Shown here: positions 42,241 to 50,209 of the stretch, piece after piece
How positions within the stretch are numbered: the first letter of the stretch is position 1
How the letters are laid out: each line of letters begins with the position of its first letter
Source: Ruminococcus sp.
Lineage (GTDB): Bacteria > Bacillota > Clostridia > Oscillospirales > Ruminococcaceae
Assembly: GCA_031262835.1 (NCBI GenBank)
Contig: JAISGY010000067.1
Location: 1-50,328 of the forward strand
Reading direction: 5' to 3'
DNA length: 50,328 nt
The notes under the pieces: model-generated
What the model was told of the DNA's origin: nothing
Database searches by the model: none
What the model saw: only the letters and a program-made list of their open reading frames with translations
Made by a program: the position numbers and the translations under genes

Positions 42241-42269
42241 TTGACAGCGCAAACTCAATGTAGGATAAT
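42241..42269 (+). promoter_or_regulatory. sigma-A promoter of the 42313 small ORF
   Basis: TTGACA (42241-42246), 17-nt spacer, GATAAT (42264-42269). Confidence 0.75.
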
Positions 42270-42312
42270 AATATTGTAAGGCAAGCGAACGGCTTTAGAG
42301 AGGAGGGGGGTT

Positions 42313-42483
42313 ATGGAAGACGTGAATATGGGCGATGTTACAATGAAAATGTATGAAGACGCAATAAAAAACACGCAAGCGAACATGAAGCTTGAACTGC
42401 TCAATGAAATCCGAAAACTGAAGGAAACCGGCAAAAGCAAGGAAGAAATCCTCGACATAGTTGAGGCAGAGCTTGAAAAATAA
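42313..42483 (+). CDS. Small helical protein, 56 aa
   Basis: ATG at 42313 preceded by AGGAGG and ended by TAA at 42481. The product is MEDVNMGDVTMKMYEDAIKN followed by a charged helix (IRKLKETGKSKEEILDIVEA), acidic, no Cys and no membrane segment. It has its own consensus-like promoter and a following hairpin. It is too short for a name; could be a small regulator or a helix-only partner. Confidence 0.6.
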   Translation: MEDVNMGDVTMKMYEDAIKNTQANMKLELLNEIRKLKETGKSKEEILDIVEAELEK

Positions 42484-42506
42484 TGGCAGATACCAAATAC
42501 CAAGTG

Positions 42507-42537
42507 AAAAGAGGGTTAGCTTTACGACTCTCTTTTT
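42507..42537 (+). terminator. Possible rho-independent terminator
   Basis: AAAAGAG / CTCTTTT arms with a T run (42533-42537), after the 56-aa ORF. The internal loop is long, so confidence is modest. Confidence 0.5.
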
Positions 42538-42551
42538 ATTGTGAAAACCCC

Positions 42552-42580
42552 TTGACATTTTAAACATATGATGTTATACT
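42552..42580 (+). promoter_or_regulatory. sigma-A promoter of the chemoreceptor
   Basis: TTGACA (42552-42557), 17-nt spacer, TATACT (42575-42580), 50 nt before ATG. Confidence 0.8.
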
Positions 42581-42629
42581 GTAATTAGAAGTATAACCTC
42601 TCGTAACTAATCTTGGAAGTAAAAGTAAT

Positions 42630-44444
42630 ATGAGTAAACTTAGTCTTAATCTGGCAATAAAAATACTGATTGCGGCGGGAATCGCCCTTGCGGTAGTTAT
42701 CGCGCAAAGTTTTATATTTGCCGGGTCATCTTTGGGTATACGCATTTTTATGGCAATCTTTATCCTGCTGCTTGCCGCCGGCGGCGTAGGGGTTTATACA
42801 TATTTAGTTATCAATAAACTTATCGCGAAACCGATAAGCGAGGTTACAGACGCGGCTGTTAAGCTTGCCCAAGGCGACATGAACATAACCGTTGAGGGCG
42901 ACTTCGACGGCGAAATGAGTATGCTTGCCGACGCTGTCCTCGACATTTCGGTCGATATTAAAAAACAATCGGACATCTTAGCGACAATTGCCGCGTCCGA
43001 CTACACCGCCGCAATCACTATCCGCTCGGACCAAGACAAGATGAACCTTGCCTTAGAGAGCATGATTAACGCGGTCTCCCTCTCAATAGGCACAATCCAA
43101 GAAGCAACCGACGGCGTTAAGGCAGAGGCTTCCGACATCGACGAGGTTTCAAAACGCCTCGCAAGGCGTGCCACAGACCAAGCCGACACCATCGTCGCCC
43201 TTTCCGAGAACGTCGAAAAAGTCGCCGAAGCCGCCTCAGACAACGTTAACGCTGCTGTCTTTACCCTCGGGAAGGTTGCCGAAACCGATAAATTAACAGA
43301 CGCCGCCGAACGCTCGATGAAGAAGATGGTCGGGGCTATGCGCGATATTGACGCGCGTTCAAAAGACATTTCAAAGGTAATTCAAGTTATCGAGGACATC
43401 GCCTTCCAGACTAACATCTTAGCCCTCAATGCCTCAATCGAGGCGGCGAGAGCGGGTGAGGCGGGCTTGGGGTTCTCGGTTGTTGCAGACGAGGTGGGAA
43501 GCCTTGCCCTAAAATCGGCGGAAGCGGCGAAGTCGACTGCCTCCCTTATTGAATCGAGTCTTCGCTCCGTCCGCGAAGGCAACCAGATTGTCCGAACAGT
43601 CAACAGCAGTCTCAAGGCGGTTTCAAACATCTCCGAAGAGAACATCGAATACATAACAAAACTCAAAAACGAATCGGAACGCCAGCGGCGATCCATTGCG
43701 GACATTACAAAGCAAATTGAAGAACTAAACGAAATCGTTCAAGAAAACGCAGCGACAGCATCGGAAGCGGCGGCGTCAAGCTCGGAAATGACCGGGCACG
43801 TTGCCGAACTCAACAAGGTTTGCAAGAGCTTTAAGGTTAAAGACACCTCCGCAATCCGCGCTGCCGGCAACCGACAGGCAAGAAGCCCCTTCGCGGCGGC
43901 TCCCGCCAAGCAAGATTTCGGAATACCCGCGTCAGTCGGTTTCGGCGGGCTGTTTGACGACGAGGTTTACACACCTACACCGGCGGAAGAACCTGCGGCA
44001 TCTTATGGGAATTTGTTTGACGACGAGGTTTACACACCTACACCGGCGGAAGAACCTGCGGCAAATAATTACGGCAGTTTATTTGACGACGAGCCTGCGG
44101 AAGAAGCACCGGCTAACAATTTCGGCGGCTTATTTGACGATGAACCGGCGGAGGAAGCACCGGCGGCGGAAGAAGAACCGGCGGAAGAACCTGTTCAAGA
44201 TAATTTCGGCGGGCTGTTTGATGATGAACCTGAACCGGAGCCTGAGCTCTCCGCTCCTACCACTCAAACCTACGGCAACCTCTTCGACGACGAGCCCGAA
44301 CCCGAAAAGCCCGAAGCGGAGGAAAAAGACACCATCTCCGAAGGTTCAAAATACTCAGGTCTCTTTGACGAGATTACCGACGGAATTGACTTCTCTAACC
44401 CCGAAAAGCCGGACAAAAATTACGGCGGACTGTTCGATGATTGA
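42630..44444 (+). CDS. Methyl-accepting chemotaxis protein, no ligand domain, repeat tail
   Basis: A 604-residue MCP. Two membrane helices ([20 protein letters not shown] and [20 protein letters not shown]) are separated by only about 6-8 residues, so there is no extracellular ligand-binding domain. A HAMP region follows ([20 protein letters not shown]), then the signalling domain with the conserved hairpin tip [20 protein letters not shown]. The last ~165 residues (from about 436) are an acidic, Pro-rich tail with eight copies of a (Y/F)-G-x-LFDD-type motif ([22 protein letters not shown] ... YGGLFDD). The [16 protein letters not shown] copies are an exact 50-bp DNA duplication, 63 bp apart. 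CheR/CheB targeting is not obvious. Confidence 0.93.
   Translation: MSKLSLNLAIKILIAAGIALAVVIAQSFIFAGSSLGIRIFMAIFILLLAAGGVGVYTYLVINKLIAKPISEVTDAAVKLAQGDMNITVEGDFDGEMSMLADAVLDISVDIKKQSDILATIAASDYTAAITIRSDQDKMNLALESMINAVSLSIGTIQEATDGVKAEASDIDEVSKRLARRATDQADTIVALSENVEKVAEAASDNVNAAVFTLGKVAETDKLTDAAERSMKKMVGAMRDIDARSKDISKVIQVIEDIAFQTNILALNASIEAARAGEAGLGFSVVADEVGSLALKSAEAAKSTASLIESSLRSVREGNQIVRTVNSSLKAVSNISEENIEYITKLKNESERQRRSIADITKQIEELNEIVQENAATASEAAASSSEMTGHVAELNKVCKSFKVKDTSAIRAAGNRQARSPFAAAPAKQDFGIPASVGFGGLFDDEVYTPTPAEEPAASYGNLFDDEVYTPTPAEEPAANNYGSLFDDEPAEEAPANNFGGLFDDEPAEEAPAAEEEPAEEPVQDNFGGLFDDEPEPEPELSAPTTQTYGNLFDDEPEPEKPEAEEKDTISEGSKYSGLFDEITDGIDFSNPEKPDKNYGGLFDD
43951..44063 (+). repeat. 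63-bp in-frame tandem duplication inside the MCP tail
   Basis: 43951-44000 and 44014-44063 are identical for 50 bp, offset by 63 bp (21 codons), recent duplication of one LFDD-tail unit. Confidence 0.9.
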
Positions 44445-44452
44445 ATTAACTA

Positions 44453-44480
44453 AGCCCGACTTCACAGCCGGGCTTTTTTT
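44453..44480 (+). terminator. Rho-independent terminator of the chemoreceptor gene
   Basis: AGCCCG / CGGGCT stem (10-nt loop) followed by TTTTTTT, 9 nt after the MCP stop. Confidence 0.9.
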
Positions 44481-44494
44481 AACCGAATTGTAAC

Positions 44495-44523
44495 TTGACA
44501 AGTGATATTATTTATTGTATAAT
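44495..44523 (+). promoter_or_regulatory. sigma-A promoter of the efflux operon
   Basis: TTGACA (44495-44500), 17-nt spacer, TATAAT (44518-44523). Confidence 0.9.
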
Positions 44524-44531
44524 ATCAAAAG

Positions 44532-44603
44532 ATGTTTCAAATAATTCATAGTTTTATCATACGATTAACAAAATTGTATGCTAAAATTTATAATGAAAAG
44601 TAA
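44532..44603 (+). other. Possible leaderless 23-codon leader ORF
   Basis: An ATG lies 8 nt after the -10 box and opens a 23-residue AT-rich frame (MFQIIHSFIIRLTK...) ending at TAA 44601, 21 nt before the adaptor ATG. No SD. It could be a leader peptide or chance; the AT-rich codons favour caution. Confidence 0.3.
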
Positions 44604-44624
44604 ATTTCGACTGGAGTAAATTAC

Positions 44625-46703
44625 ATGAAAAAAAGGTATATTATAATCCCGGTGGTGGTTGCTGCGGTTATCGGAATCGGGGCTTGCGTTGTTTATCAGG
44701 TTAACGCCGGGCTCGCGGCGATGAACGCTATGAACGGCGTTTCAACCGAACTTGCCGAGCGGCAGGACCTTAAAAATTACATAACCGCTTCGGGGACGAT
44801 CGAAAGTTCCGATATTAATAAGGTCTATTCGGACCTTGTTTACCCTGTCGAAACGGTTAACGCGAAGGTCGGCGACGTTGTAAAAGAGGGGGATATCCTC
44901 TGTACAATTGACACCGAGCTTTTAAGGCAAAAAATCGACGAGCAGGAAGCCGCAATAAATACCTCCGACCAGAACACCGGCTACAACATTACCGATGCCG
45001 AGAAGGCTTATAATGATGCCCTCCGCGATTTTGAAAACAATGACAACACTCAGATAATTTCCGCAAAGAACGCTCTCGACAACGCCGAGACCGCTCTTAC
45101 TGCCGCGAAGAAGGCTTACGACGACGCTGTTAAGACAAAGGGAACGACCGACGACTCAAGTTATGAATCGGCGAAGCTCTCTGTTGAAAACGCGAAATCC
45201 TCCCTCGAAACGGCTGAGACTTCGCTTGAAAACGCGAAGGAAAATCTCGATACGGCAAAAGAGAACTTGGAAAAAGCCCTCAAGAACCAAAAGGAAGAGG
45301 ACTACTATTCAATAAAGCAGGTTACCGACGCATATGACGACGCAAAGGAAGTCCGCGATAAGGCGCGCTCCGACGAGAGCGGTAAGGAGATAAAGGAAGC
45401 GGAGGACGAGTACGACACTGCCCTTGCCCTCTACCTCAATTACCAGAGCAACCCCGACAAAATCCCCGTGGGGAGCAGTATTTCCGACTACGCACAGGCT
45501 ATGCAGGCGGCAAAACAAAAGATTGCCACCCTCAAGGAACTCTACGACGTAAAGACTGCCGAGGAAAACCTCGAGACGGCGAAGAAGGCATACGACAAGG
45601 CGAAGAAGCAGGTTGACGACGCGAACGAAAACGCAATAGATCAAGCGGAAAACGCTGTTACACAGGCGGAGAACGCCGTAACACAGGCGGAGAAGGGGAT
45701 TGATTCCGCGAACCGTCAGATTGAATCCGCAGAGCTCCAGCTTCGCGCAACTACGAAGGGCAATTCCGACCAGATTGAGCAACTCGAAACCCAGCTCGAA
45801 AACGCCGAGACCGCTTTTAACAAGGCTAAGAACAGCTACGACCTGACGGTAGAGACGGTAAGAAACAGCCTTGAGACCCTTAAAACCCAAGCACAGCGGG
45901 CAAGAGACCGTTCCGACAACACCTCCGCGCAGGTTGCCCTCGAAAACCTTTACGACCAGCTTGAAGAAGCGACAATTACTTCGCCCTGCGACGGGGTTGT
46001 AACATACGAGAACGTTGCGGAGGGGATTGCGCCGACAGGGGTTCTGTTCGTAATTGAGGACCCGGACGACCTTATTATAAACGTTGCAATCTCCGAATAC
46101 GATATACCGGACGTTTCGACCGACCTTAAATGCGAAATCGTTCCGAACGCAATGACAAGTCTTTCTTACGATGGCATAATTGAATCAATAGCACCCGCCG
46201 CAGCAAAAGCCGCAACCGGCGACGATGCGGGGACGGGTTCTTTCAAGGCGACTGTTGCCGTAACTTCAACCGACACGAAACTCTTAATCGGTATGACGGC
46301 GCGGGTTAATATTATCCTCGAGGAAGCAAAAGACGTGCTTTCCGTTTCTTCCGACATTATCGCGCATGACGACGGCGGGGACTACGTTTTCACCGCGGTG
46401 AAGGTTGAAAGCCCCGCGACAGCCCAAACCGGCGGTCTCGTCAGCGTCTATAACGCCAAGAAGGTTTACGTCAAGACCGGGCTTGAGACAAGTTTCTATA
46501 TTGAGATTACACCCGTTACCGCCGGCGAAATTGAAGCCGGAACAATCCTATTAACACGTCCGCAGGGTATTACAGACGGTCAAGTCGTATCCGTTATGGA
46601 CCAAGAGATTTTAGCGCAAGCTATGGGAGCCGCAGGCGGCGTCGCGGTAATACCGTCAGGCGCAGGCGGACCCGGCGGCGGAACACCACCTCCGGGAATG
46701 TAA
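44625..46703 (+). CDS. MacA-like efflux adaptor (HlyD family) with long coiled coil
   Basis: A 692-residue membrane-fusion-type adaptor. An N-terminal membrane anchor (YIIIPVVVAAVIGIGACVVY) is followed by the first half of the barrel-sandwich (TASGTIESSDI, VNAKVGDVVKEGDILCTID) and a long helical coiled coil (about residues 95-440, many AEKAYNDA / ENAVTQAE repeats). The second lipoyl half (ATITSPCDGVVTYENV) and a beta-barrel (LIINVAISEYDIPDV, GMTARVNIIL) follow, with a Gly-Pro tail. Typical MacA are ~370-400 residues, so the coiled coil is about twice as long. A monoderm adaptor would reach out into the wall. GGAG precedes ATG. Confidence 0.9.
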   Translation: MKKRYIIIPVVVAAVIGIGACVVYQVNAGLAAMNAMNGVSTELAERQDLKNYITASGTIESSDINKVYSDLVYPVETVNAKVGDVVKEGDILCTIDTELLRQKIDEQEAAINTSDQNTGYNITDAEKAYNDALRDFENNDNTQIISAKNALDNAETALTAAKKAYDDAVKTKGTTDDSSYESAKLSVENAKSSLETAETSLENAKENLDTAKENLEKALKNQKEEDYYSIKQVTDAYDDAKEVRDKARSDESGKEIKEAEDEYDTALALYLNYQSNPDKIPVGSSISDYAQAMQAAKQKIATLKELYDVKTAEENLETAKKAYDKAKKQVDDANENAIDQAENAVTQAENAVTQAEKGIDSANRQIESAELQLRATTKGNSDQIEQLETQLENAETAFNKAKNSYDLTVETVRNSLETLKTQAQRARDRSDNTSAQVALENLYDQLEEATITSPCDGVVTYENVAEGIAPTGVLFVIEDPDDLIINVAISEYDIPDVSTDLKCEIVPNAMTSLSYDGIIESIAPAAAKAATGDDAGTGSFKATVAVTSTDTKLLIGMTARVNIILEEAKDVLSVSSDIIAHDDGGDYVFTAVKVESPATAQTGGLVSVYNAKKVYVKTGLETSFYIEITPVTAGEIEAGTILLTRPQGITDGQVVSVMDQEILAQAMGAAGGVAVIPSGAGGPGGGTPPPGM

Positions 46704-46717
46704 AGACGGGTGACAAG

Positions 46718-47425
46718 ATGACTGATAAGACTATAATCCACATGGAAAACATATACAAGTCGTTCTATGTCGGTACGCCGAACGAGCTTGAAATTTTGCA
46801 CGGGCTTACATTTGACGTTCCGGAGGGGCAGTTTCTGTCCGTTGTCGGGCAGTCGGGGTCGGGGAAATCGACGCTGATGAACCTTATCGGCGCGCTCGAC
46901 AAGCCGACGGGCGGCTCTTATATCCTTGACGGGCTTGATATTGCAAAAAGCAAGGACAAGACGCTGTCGGAGATAAGGTGTCGGAAGATTGGGTTTGTGT
47001 TCCAGACGTTCAACCTCATTTCGAGGACGACTGCGCTTAAGAATATTGAGCTTCCGATGATGTACGCGGGGGTTCCGCAGAAAGAGCGGACGAGGCGTGC
47101 AAAGGAGCTTCTTGAGATGGTTGACATGACCGACCGCATGAAGCATATGCCGAACGAGCTTTCGGGCGGGCAAAAACAGCGTGTCGCAATCGCCCGCGCT
47201 ATGGTTAACGAGCCCTCGATTGTCCTTGCGGACGAACCGACAGGCGCGCTCGATACAAAGACCGGACGGATGGTTATGGACCTTTTCCACAAGCTCCACC
47301 GCGAACAGGGCAAGACCATTATCTTAATTACTCACAACCCCGAACTTGCCGCCGAGACCGACAGGATTATTACACTTGCGGACGGCTGCATAGTTTCAGA
47401 TATAATGACCGGAGGTGCGGCTTGA
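46718..47425 (+). CDS. MacB/LolD-type ABC transporter ATP-binding protein
   Basis: A 235-residue ATPase: Walker [11 protein letters not shown]-loop VFQTFNLI, signature [15 protein letters not shown], Walker [13 protein letters not shown] and H-loop LITHNPELA, subfamily of LolD/MacB-N/SalX. It energises the FtsX-like permease encoded next. The stop overlaps the permease's TTG start (46718-47425 / 47422), so both are translationally coupled. Substrates of such systems include peptides and antibiotics; nothing here indicates which. Confidence 0.95.
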   Translation: MTDKTIIHMENIYKSFYVGTPNELEILHGLTFDVPEGQFLSVVGQSGSGKSTLMNLIGALDKPTGGSYILDGLDIAKSKDKTLSEIRCRKIGFVFQTFNLISRTTALKNIELPMMYAGVPQKERTRRAKELLEMVDMTDRMKHMPNELSGGQKQRVAIARAMVNEPSIVLADEPTGALDTKTGRMVMDLFHKLHREQGKTIILITHNPELAAETDRIITLADGCIVSDIMTGGAA

Positions 47426-48741
47426 ATTTACTTGAAAACATTGCCGTTGCCTTCAATGGCATAAAGAGCAATAAGATGCGCTCGTTCCTCACCATGCTCG
47501 GGATAATTATCGGTATCTCCGCCGTTATCCTTATTACTTCACTCGGAACGATGATTCAAAATACCTTCACCGGGACAATTGACGACCTCGGCGTTACCAA
47601 TCTTGTCCAAGTCATGCTTCAAGGGAAGCCGAACGCAACCCGCGAATCCCAGTGGATGACGCAGGCGGACCTTATCTCCGACACCATGATTGAGCGTCTG
47701 AAAGAGCGGATGGGGGACGATATTGATTACGTTTGGGTTACGACCTCCGCGGGGCGTGGGACAGTCCGCAACACCGCCGAACAGGACGGGGACGACTACT
47801 CTGTCAGCCTTACGGGGCAAACCAACGAGGGTTTAACCGCCGGGACGACCGATATTATCGCCGGCAGACAGATTTCGGACGAAGACAATGAGAAGATGCG
47901 CTACGTTATAAATATCCCCTCCGATATGGCGGAGGAGATGTTCGGTAGTGCAAGGCGCGCGCTCGGGCAGGTTGTTACCGTTAATGTGCAGCAGGGGGGT
48001 TGGCAGGCGTCAACGACCGTGCTTGACTTTACCGTTGTCGGGGTGTATGAATACGAAGCGTCGATTATGTCGGGAATGTTCTCCCGTACATACGACTGCG
48101 ATATTCCGATAACGACGGCGCGCCGCATGACGGGGCAGGACCCTGTTGAGGGGTATTACCAGTATTTTAACATAATCGGCAAGGCAGATGTTCCCGCTTC
48201 GGAGCTTTCGGACAACATCATAAGCTTTTTCAACAACAGTTTCTATAAAAACAACGACGCTTATCAAGTTACGACCTACACCATGGAAAACGACCTTGCG
48301 ATGATTAACGACGCCCTCGCGCTCACCGGCGGAATCCTCGCGATGATTGCCGGGATTTCACTCCTTGTCGGCGGGATAGGCGTTATGAATATCATGCTCG
48401 TTTCCGTAACCGAGCGCACCCGCGAAATCGGCGTAAGGAAGGCTCTCGGCGCGCCGAACACCGCTATCCGCTTCCAGTTCATAATCGAATCGGTTATCCT
48501 TTGTACAATCGGCGGCGTTATCGGGGTTATCCTCGGGATTATCGGTGCGGTTGTCGTCGGGGAAGTCATGATGATGGTTCTTGCCGACCAGCTCGGCGGA
48601 ATAACCCTCCGCACCTCGCCCTCCATCGCCGCAATCACAATCTCCGTCGCCTTCTCGATGGTTATCGGTATCTTCTTCGGCTATTACCCCGCAAATAAAG
48701 CCGCGAAGCTCGACCCGATTGATGCGCTTAGGTATGAGTAA
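47422..48741 (+). CDS. MacB-like ABC transporter permease (FtsX family)
   Basis: A 439-residue permease: N-terminal MacB_PCD fragment (MRSFLTMLGIIIGISAVILI), an extracellular domain of about 230 residues, then a three-helix FtsX block (AGISLLVGGIGVMNIMLVSV, TERTREIGVRKALGAPNTAI, GFYPANKAAKLDP-like GYYPANKAAKLDPIDALRYE end). Mechanotransmission-type transporters of this class do not translocate through the pore but drive extracellular substrate movement. TTG start with GGAGGT 5 nt upstream. Last gene of the operon. Confidence 0.95.
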   Translation: MNLLENIAVAFNGIKSNKMRSFLTMLGIIIGISAVILITSLGTMIQNTFTGTIDDLGVTNLVQVMLQGKPNATRESQWMTQADLISDTMIERLKERMGDDIDYVWVTTSAGRGTVRNTAEQDGDDYSVSLTGQTNEGLTAGTTDIIAGRQISDEDNEKMRYVINIPSDMAEEMFGSARRALGQVVTVNVQQGGWQASTTVLDFTVVGVYEYEASIMSGMFSRTYDCDIPITTARRMTGQDPVEGYYQYFNIIGKADVPASELSDNIISFFNNSFYKNNDAYQVTTYTMENDLAMINDALALTGGILAMIAGISLLVGGIGVMNIMLVSVTERTREIGVRKALGAPNTAIRFQFIIESVILCTIGGVIGVILGIIGAVVVGEVMMMVLADQLGGITLRTSPSIAAITISVAFSMVIGIFFGYYPANKAAKLDPIDALRYE

Positions 48742-48782
48742 AGTTTGCGGTTTTGCGTATAATGTTTTAAGGAGTGATTATT

Positions 48783-49019
48783 ATGACGAGGGAAAAACTG
48801 AAAAATAATATTGACCTAATCCCCGACAGGGATTTGGACGCGTTTGTATTAATCTTCGATGCGTTTTTAACACGTGTTAATACAGAGGAGGAAGCAGACG
48901 AGCCGAAGTGGTATGAGAAGCATATCCCCGAAAAAGTTACGCACATTTCACAACTTTTCGGAACTCTGCCTGACGTGAGCCTTGACGAAATCAAAATGAG
49001 GAGAATTTCAGAAGTATGA
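48783..49019 (+). CDS. Antitoxin-like protein of a PIN module
   Basis: A 78-residue acidic protein with a helical N-terminus (REKLKNNIDLIPDRDLDAFV) and a flexible C-terminus (VSLDEIKMRRISEV). It overlaps the PIN gene's ATG (ATGA), the usual antitoxin-toxin order; a DUF2281-like N-terminus is possible. GGAG 8 nt upstream supports the ATG at 48783 over the GTG at 48774. Confidence 0.65.
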   Translation: MTREKLKNNIDLIPDRDLDAFVLIFDAFLTRVNTEEEADEPKWYEKHIPEKVTHISQLFGTLPDVSLDEIKMRRISEV

Positions 49020-49429
49020 TTCTGCTTGATACGAACGTGGTTTTGGATTCGCTCATTAAACGAAAGCTTTTTTATCAAGAAGCAGATATCATTCTAAATC
49101 TCGCCGTCGAGAAAAAAATCGAATGTTGTATTTCTGCAAATTCACTGGCAGATATATTTTACTTTTGTTCAAAAGAAAAAAACGTCCCTGAAGCTCGTTA
49201 TATGCTCAACTACCTCCTCGAAAACTTTGAAGTTGCGGCGATTGACGGGGAGGATTGCAAAAGCGCGATGAAGCTTCCTATTGCAGACTTTGAGGACGCA
49301 CTTATTGTACAGTGCGCGCTAAAATACAAGGTTGAATATATTATTACACGCGACATAAAGCTACATACAAACGGCGTCGTTACGGCGGTTTCGCCGGAGG
49401 AGTTCCTTAACGAAATGCAAGGAAATTAA
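49016..49429 (+). CDS. PIN-domain toxin (VapC-like RNase)
   Basis: A 137-residue PIN domain: the first acidic pair is ILLDTNVVLDSL (Asp5), the second DFEDALIVQCA (Glu-Asp, about residues 91-93) and the last ITRDIKLH (Asp). PIN nucleases cut RNA, in VapC toxins usually tRNA or rRNA. Paired with the preceding 78-residue gene as a type II module. The length is typical. Confidence 0.88.
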   Translation: MILLDTNVVLDSLIKRKLFYQEADIILNLAVEKKIECCISANSLADIFYFCSKEKNVPEARYMLNYLLENFEVAAIDGEDCKSAMKLPIADFEDALIVQCALKYKVEYIITRDIKLHTNGVVTAVSPEEFLNEMQGN

Positions 49430-49440
49430 GAGGTGAGGTT

Positions 49441-49611
49441 ATGAGTGACGAAAAAATCAACGAAATAATAACTTTGCGAAATAACGAAATGAAATCAAAC
49501 AGCATAACTCCGTACGAAATTGTCAAGGAATTCCTCGACAAACGTGCGAACGAAACAGCGCGTGACGGCGCGATAGCGTTTTCTAAACTTTTTAAGCCGC
49601 AAGGTGTTTAA
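49441..49611 (+). CDS. Small antitoxin-like protein upstream of zeta-like toxin
   Basis: A 56-residue helical, charged protein (MSDEKINEIITLRNNEMKSN, then TPYEIVKEFLDKRANETARD). Its stop is 1 nt before the ATG of the zeta-like gene, so the two are coupled. GAGGTGAG before the ATG could act as SD. The antitoxin role is by position only. Confidence 0.6.
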   Translation: MSDEKINEIITLRNNEMKSNSITPYEIVKEFLDKRANETARDGAIAFSKLFKPQGV

Positions 49612-49612
49612 C

Positions 49613-50185
49613 ATGAAGGAACTTTATATATTTGCGGGTCCGAATGGGAGCGGAAAATCTACAATAATACAAGCAAGTATAAAACGTTCAATTTGTGCCG
49701 GAAATTATATCTGCCCCGACAATTTCGTCGCGACCAAAGACAAAGATAAATTCGAGCCGTACATAGCGGCTATGCAGAAAGCCGAAGCTGCGAGATATCA
49801 GGAAATCGCGCTTGGAAATTCATTCACAATAGAAACGGTTCTTTCGACGCCTGAAAAACTTGAGTTCATTCGCTACGCAAAAAGACAAGGTTATAAAATA
49901 CACACCGAATATGTTTCGACAAATTCGCCGGAAATAAATATTGCGCGGGTAAAAGAGCGCGTTCTTCACGGCGGGCATGATGTCCCTACAGATAAAATAA
50001 TTTCACGTTACGAAAAATGTATGCAGTTAATGTTTGATGTAGTGGCTGAATCCGACAGGGCGTATATAACCGACAATTCCGGCGGCAGTCCGTTTCTTGC
50101 CGCCAAAAAGAGCGATGGCAAAATCATTGTCGTGAAGTCCACCCCTTGGCTCGAAAAATACCTCATCTCAAAAATGCCGCAATAA
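49613..50185 (+). CDS. Zeta-toxin family kinase
   Basis: A 190-residue P-loop protein: Walker A FAGPNGSGKST, DNFVATKD (Asp near the catalytic position), ETVLSTPEKLEFIRYAKRQG, VSTNSPEINIARVKERVLHG and GGHDVPTDKIISRYEKCMQL, the typical ZTL/zeta-like block. Zeta toxins phosphorylate UDP-N-acetylglucosamine and stop wall synthesis; chromosomal relatives like this may have other targets. ATG at 49613 rather than GTG at 49604, since the latter lies inside the preceding gene. Confidence 0.85.
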   Translation: MKELYIFAGPNGSGKSTIIQASIKRSICAGNYICPDNFVATKDKDKFEPYIAAMQKAEAARYQEIALGNSFTIETVLSTPEKLEFIRYAKRQGYKIHTEYVSTNSPEINIARVKERVLHGGHDVPTDKIISRYEKCMQLMFDVVAESDRAYITDNSGGSPFLAAKKSDGKIIVVKSTPWLEKYLISKMPQ

Positions 50186-50188
50186 AAA

Positions 50189-50202
50189 ATCCCCCCGCCG
50201 TA
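50189..50202. repeat. Half of a GC-rich hairpin repeat (interrupted)
   Basis: ATCCCCCCGCCGTA matches the left arm and loop of copy 7 (TTCCCCCCGCCGTA), but the right arm GGCGGGGG is absent. The IS3-like element begins a few bases on. Confidence 0.65.
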
Positions 50203-50209
50203 AAATCAC

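Noticed and set aside
45309-45890. 193-codon hydrophobic-looking minus-strand frame
   Set aside because: Complement of the Ala/Glu/Lys coiled coil of the adaptor; apparent hydrophobicity is produced by antisense codons.
46580-47299. 239-codon minus-strand frame
   Set aside because: Antisense to the ABC ATPase with all its motifs on the plus strand.
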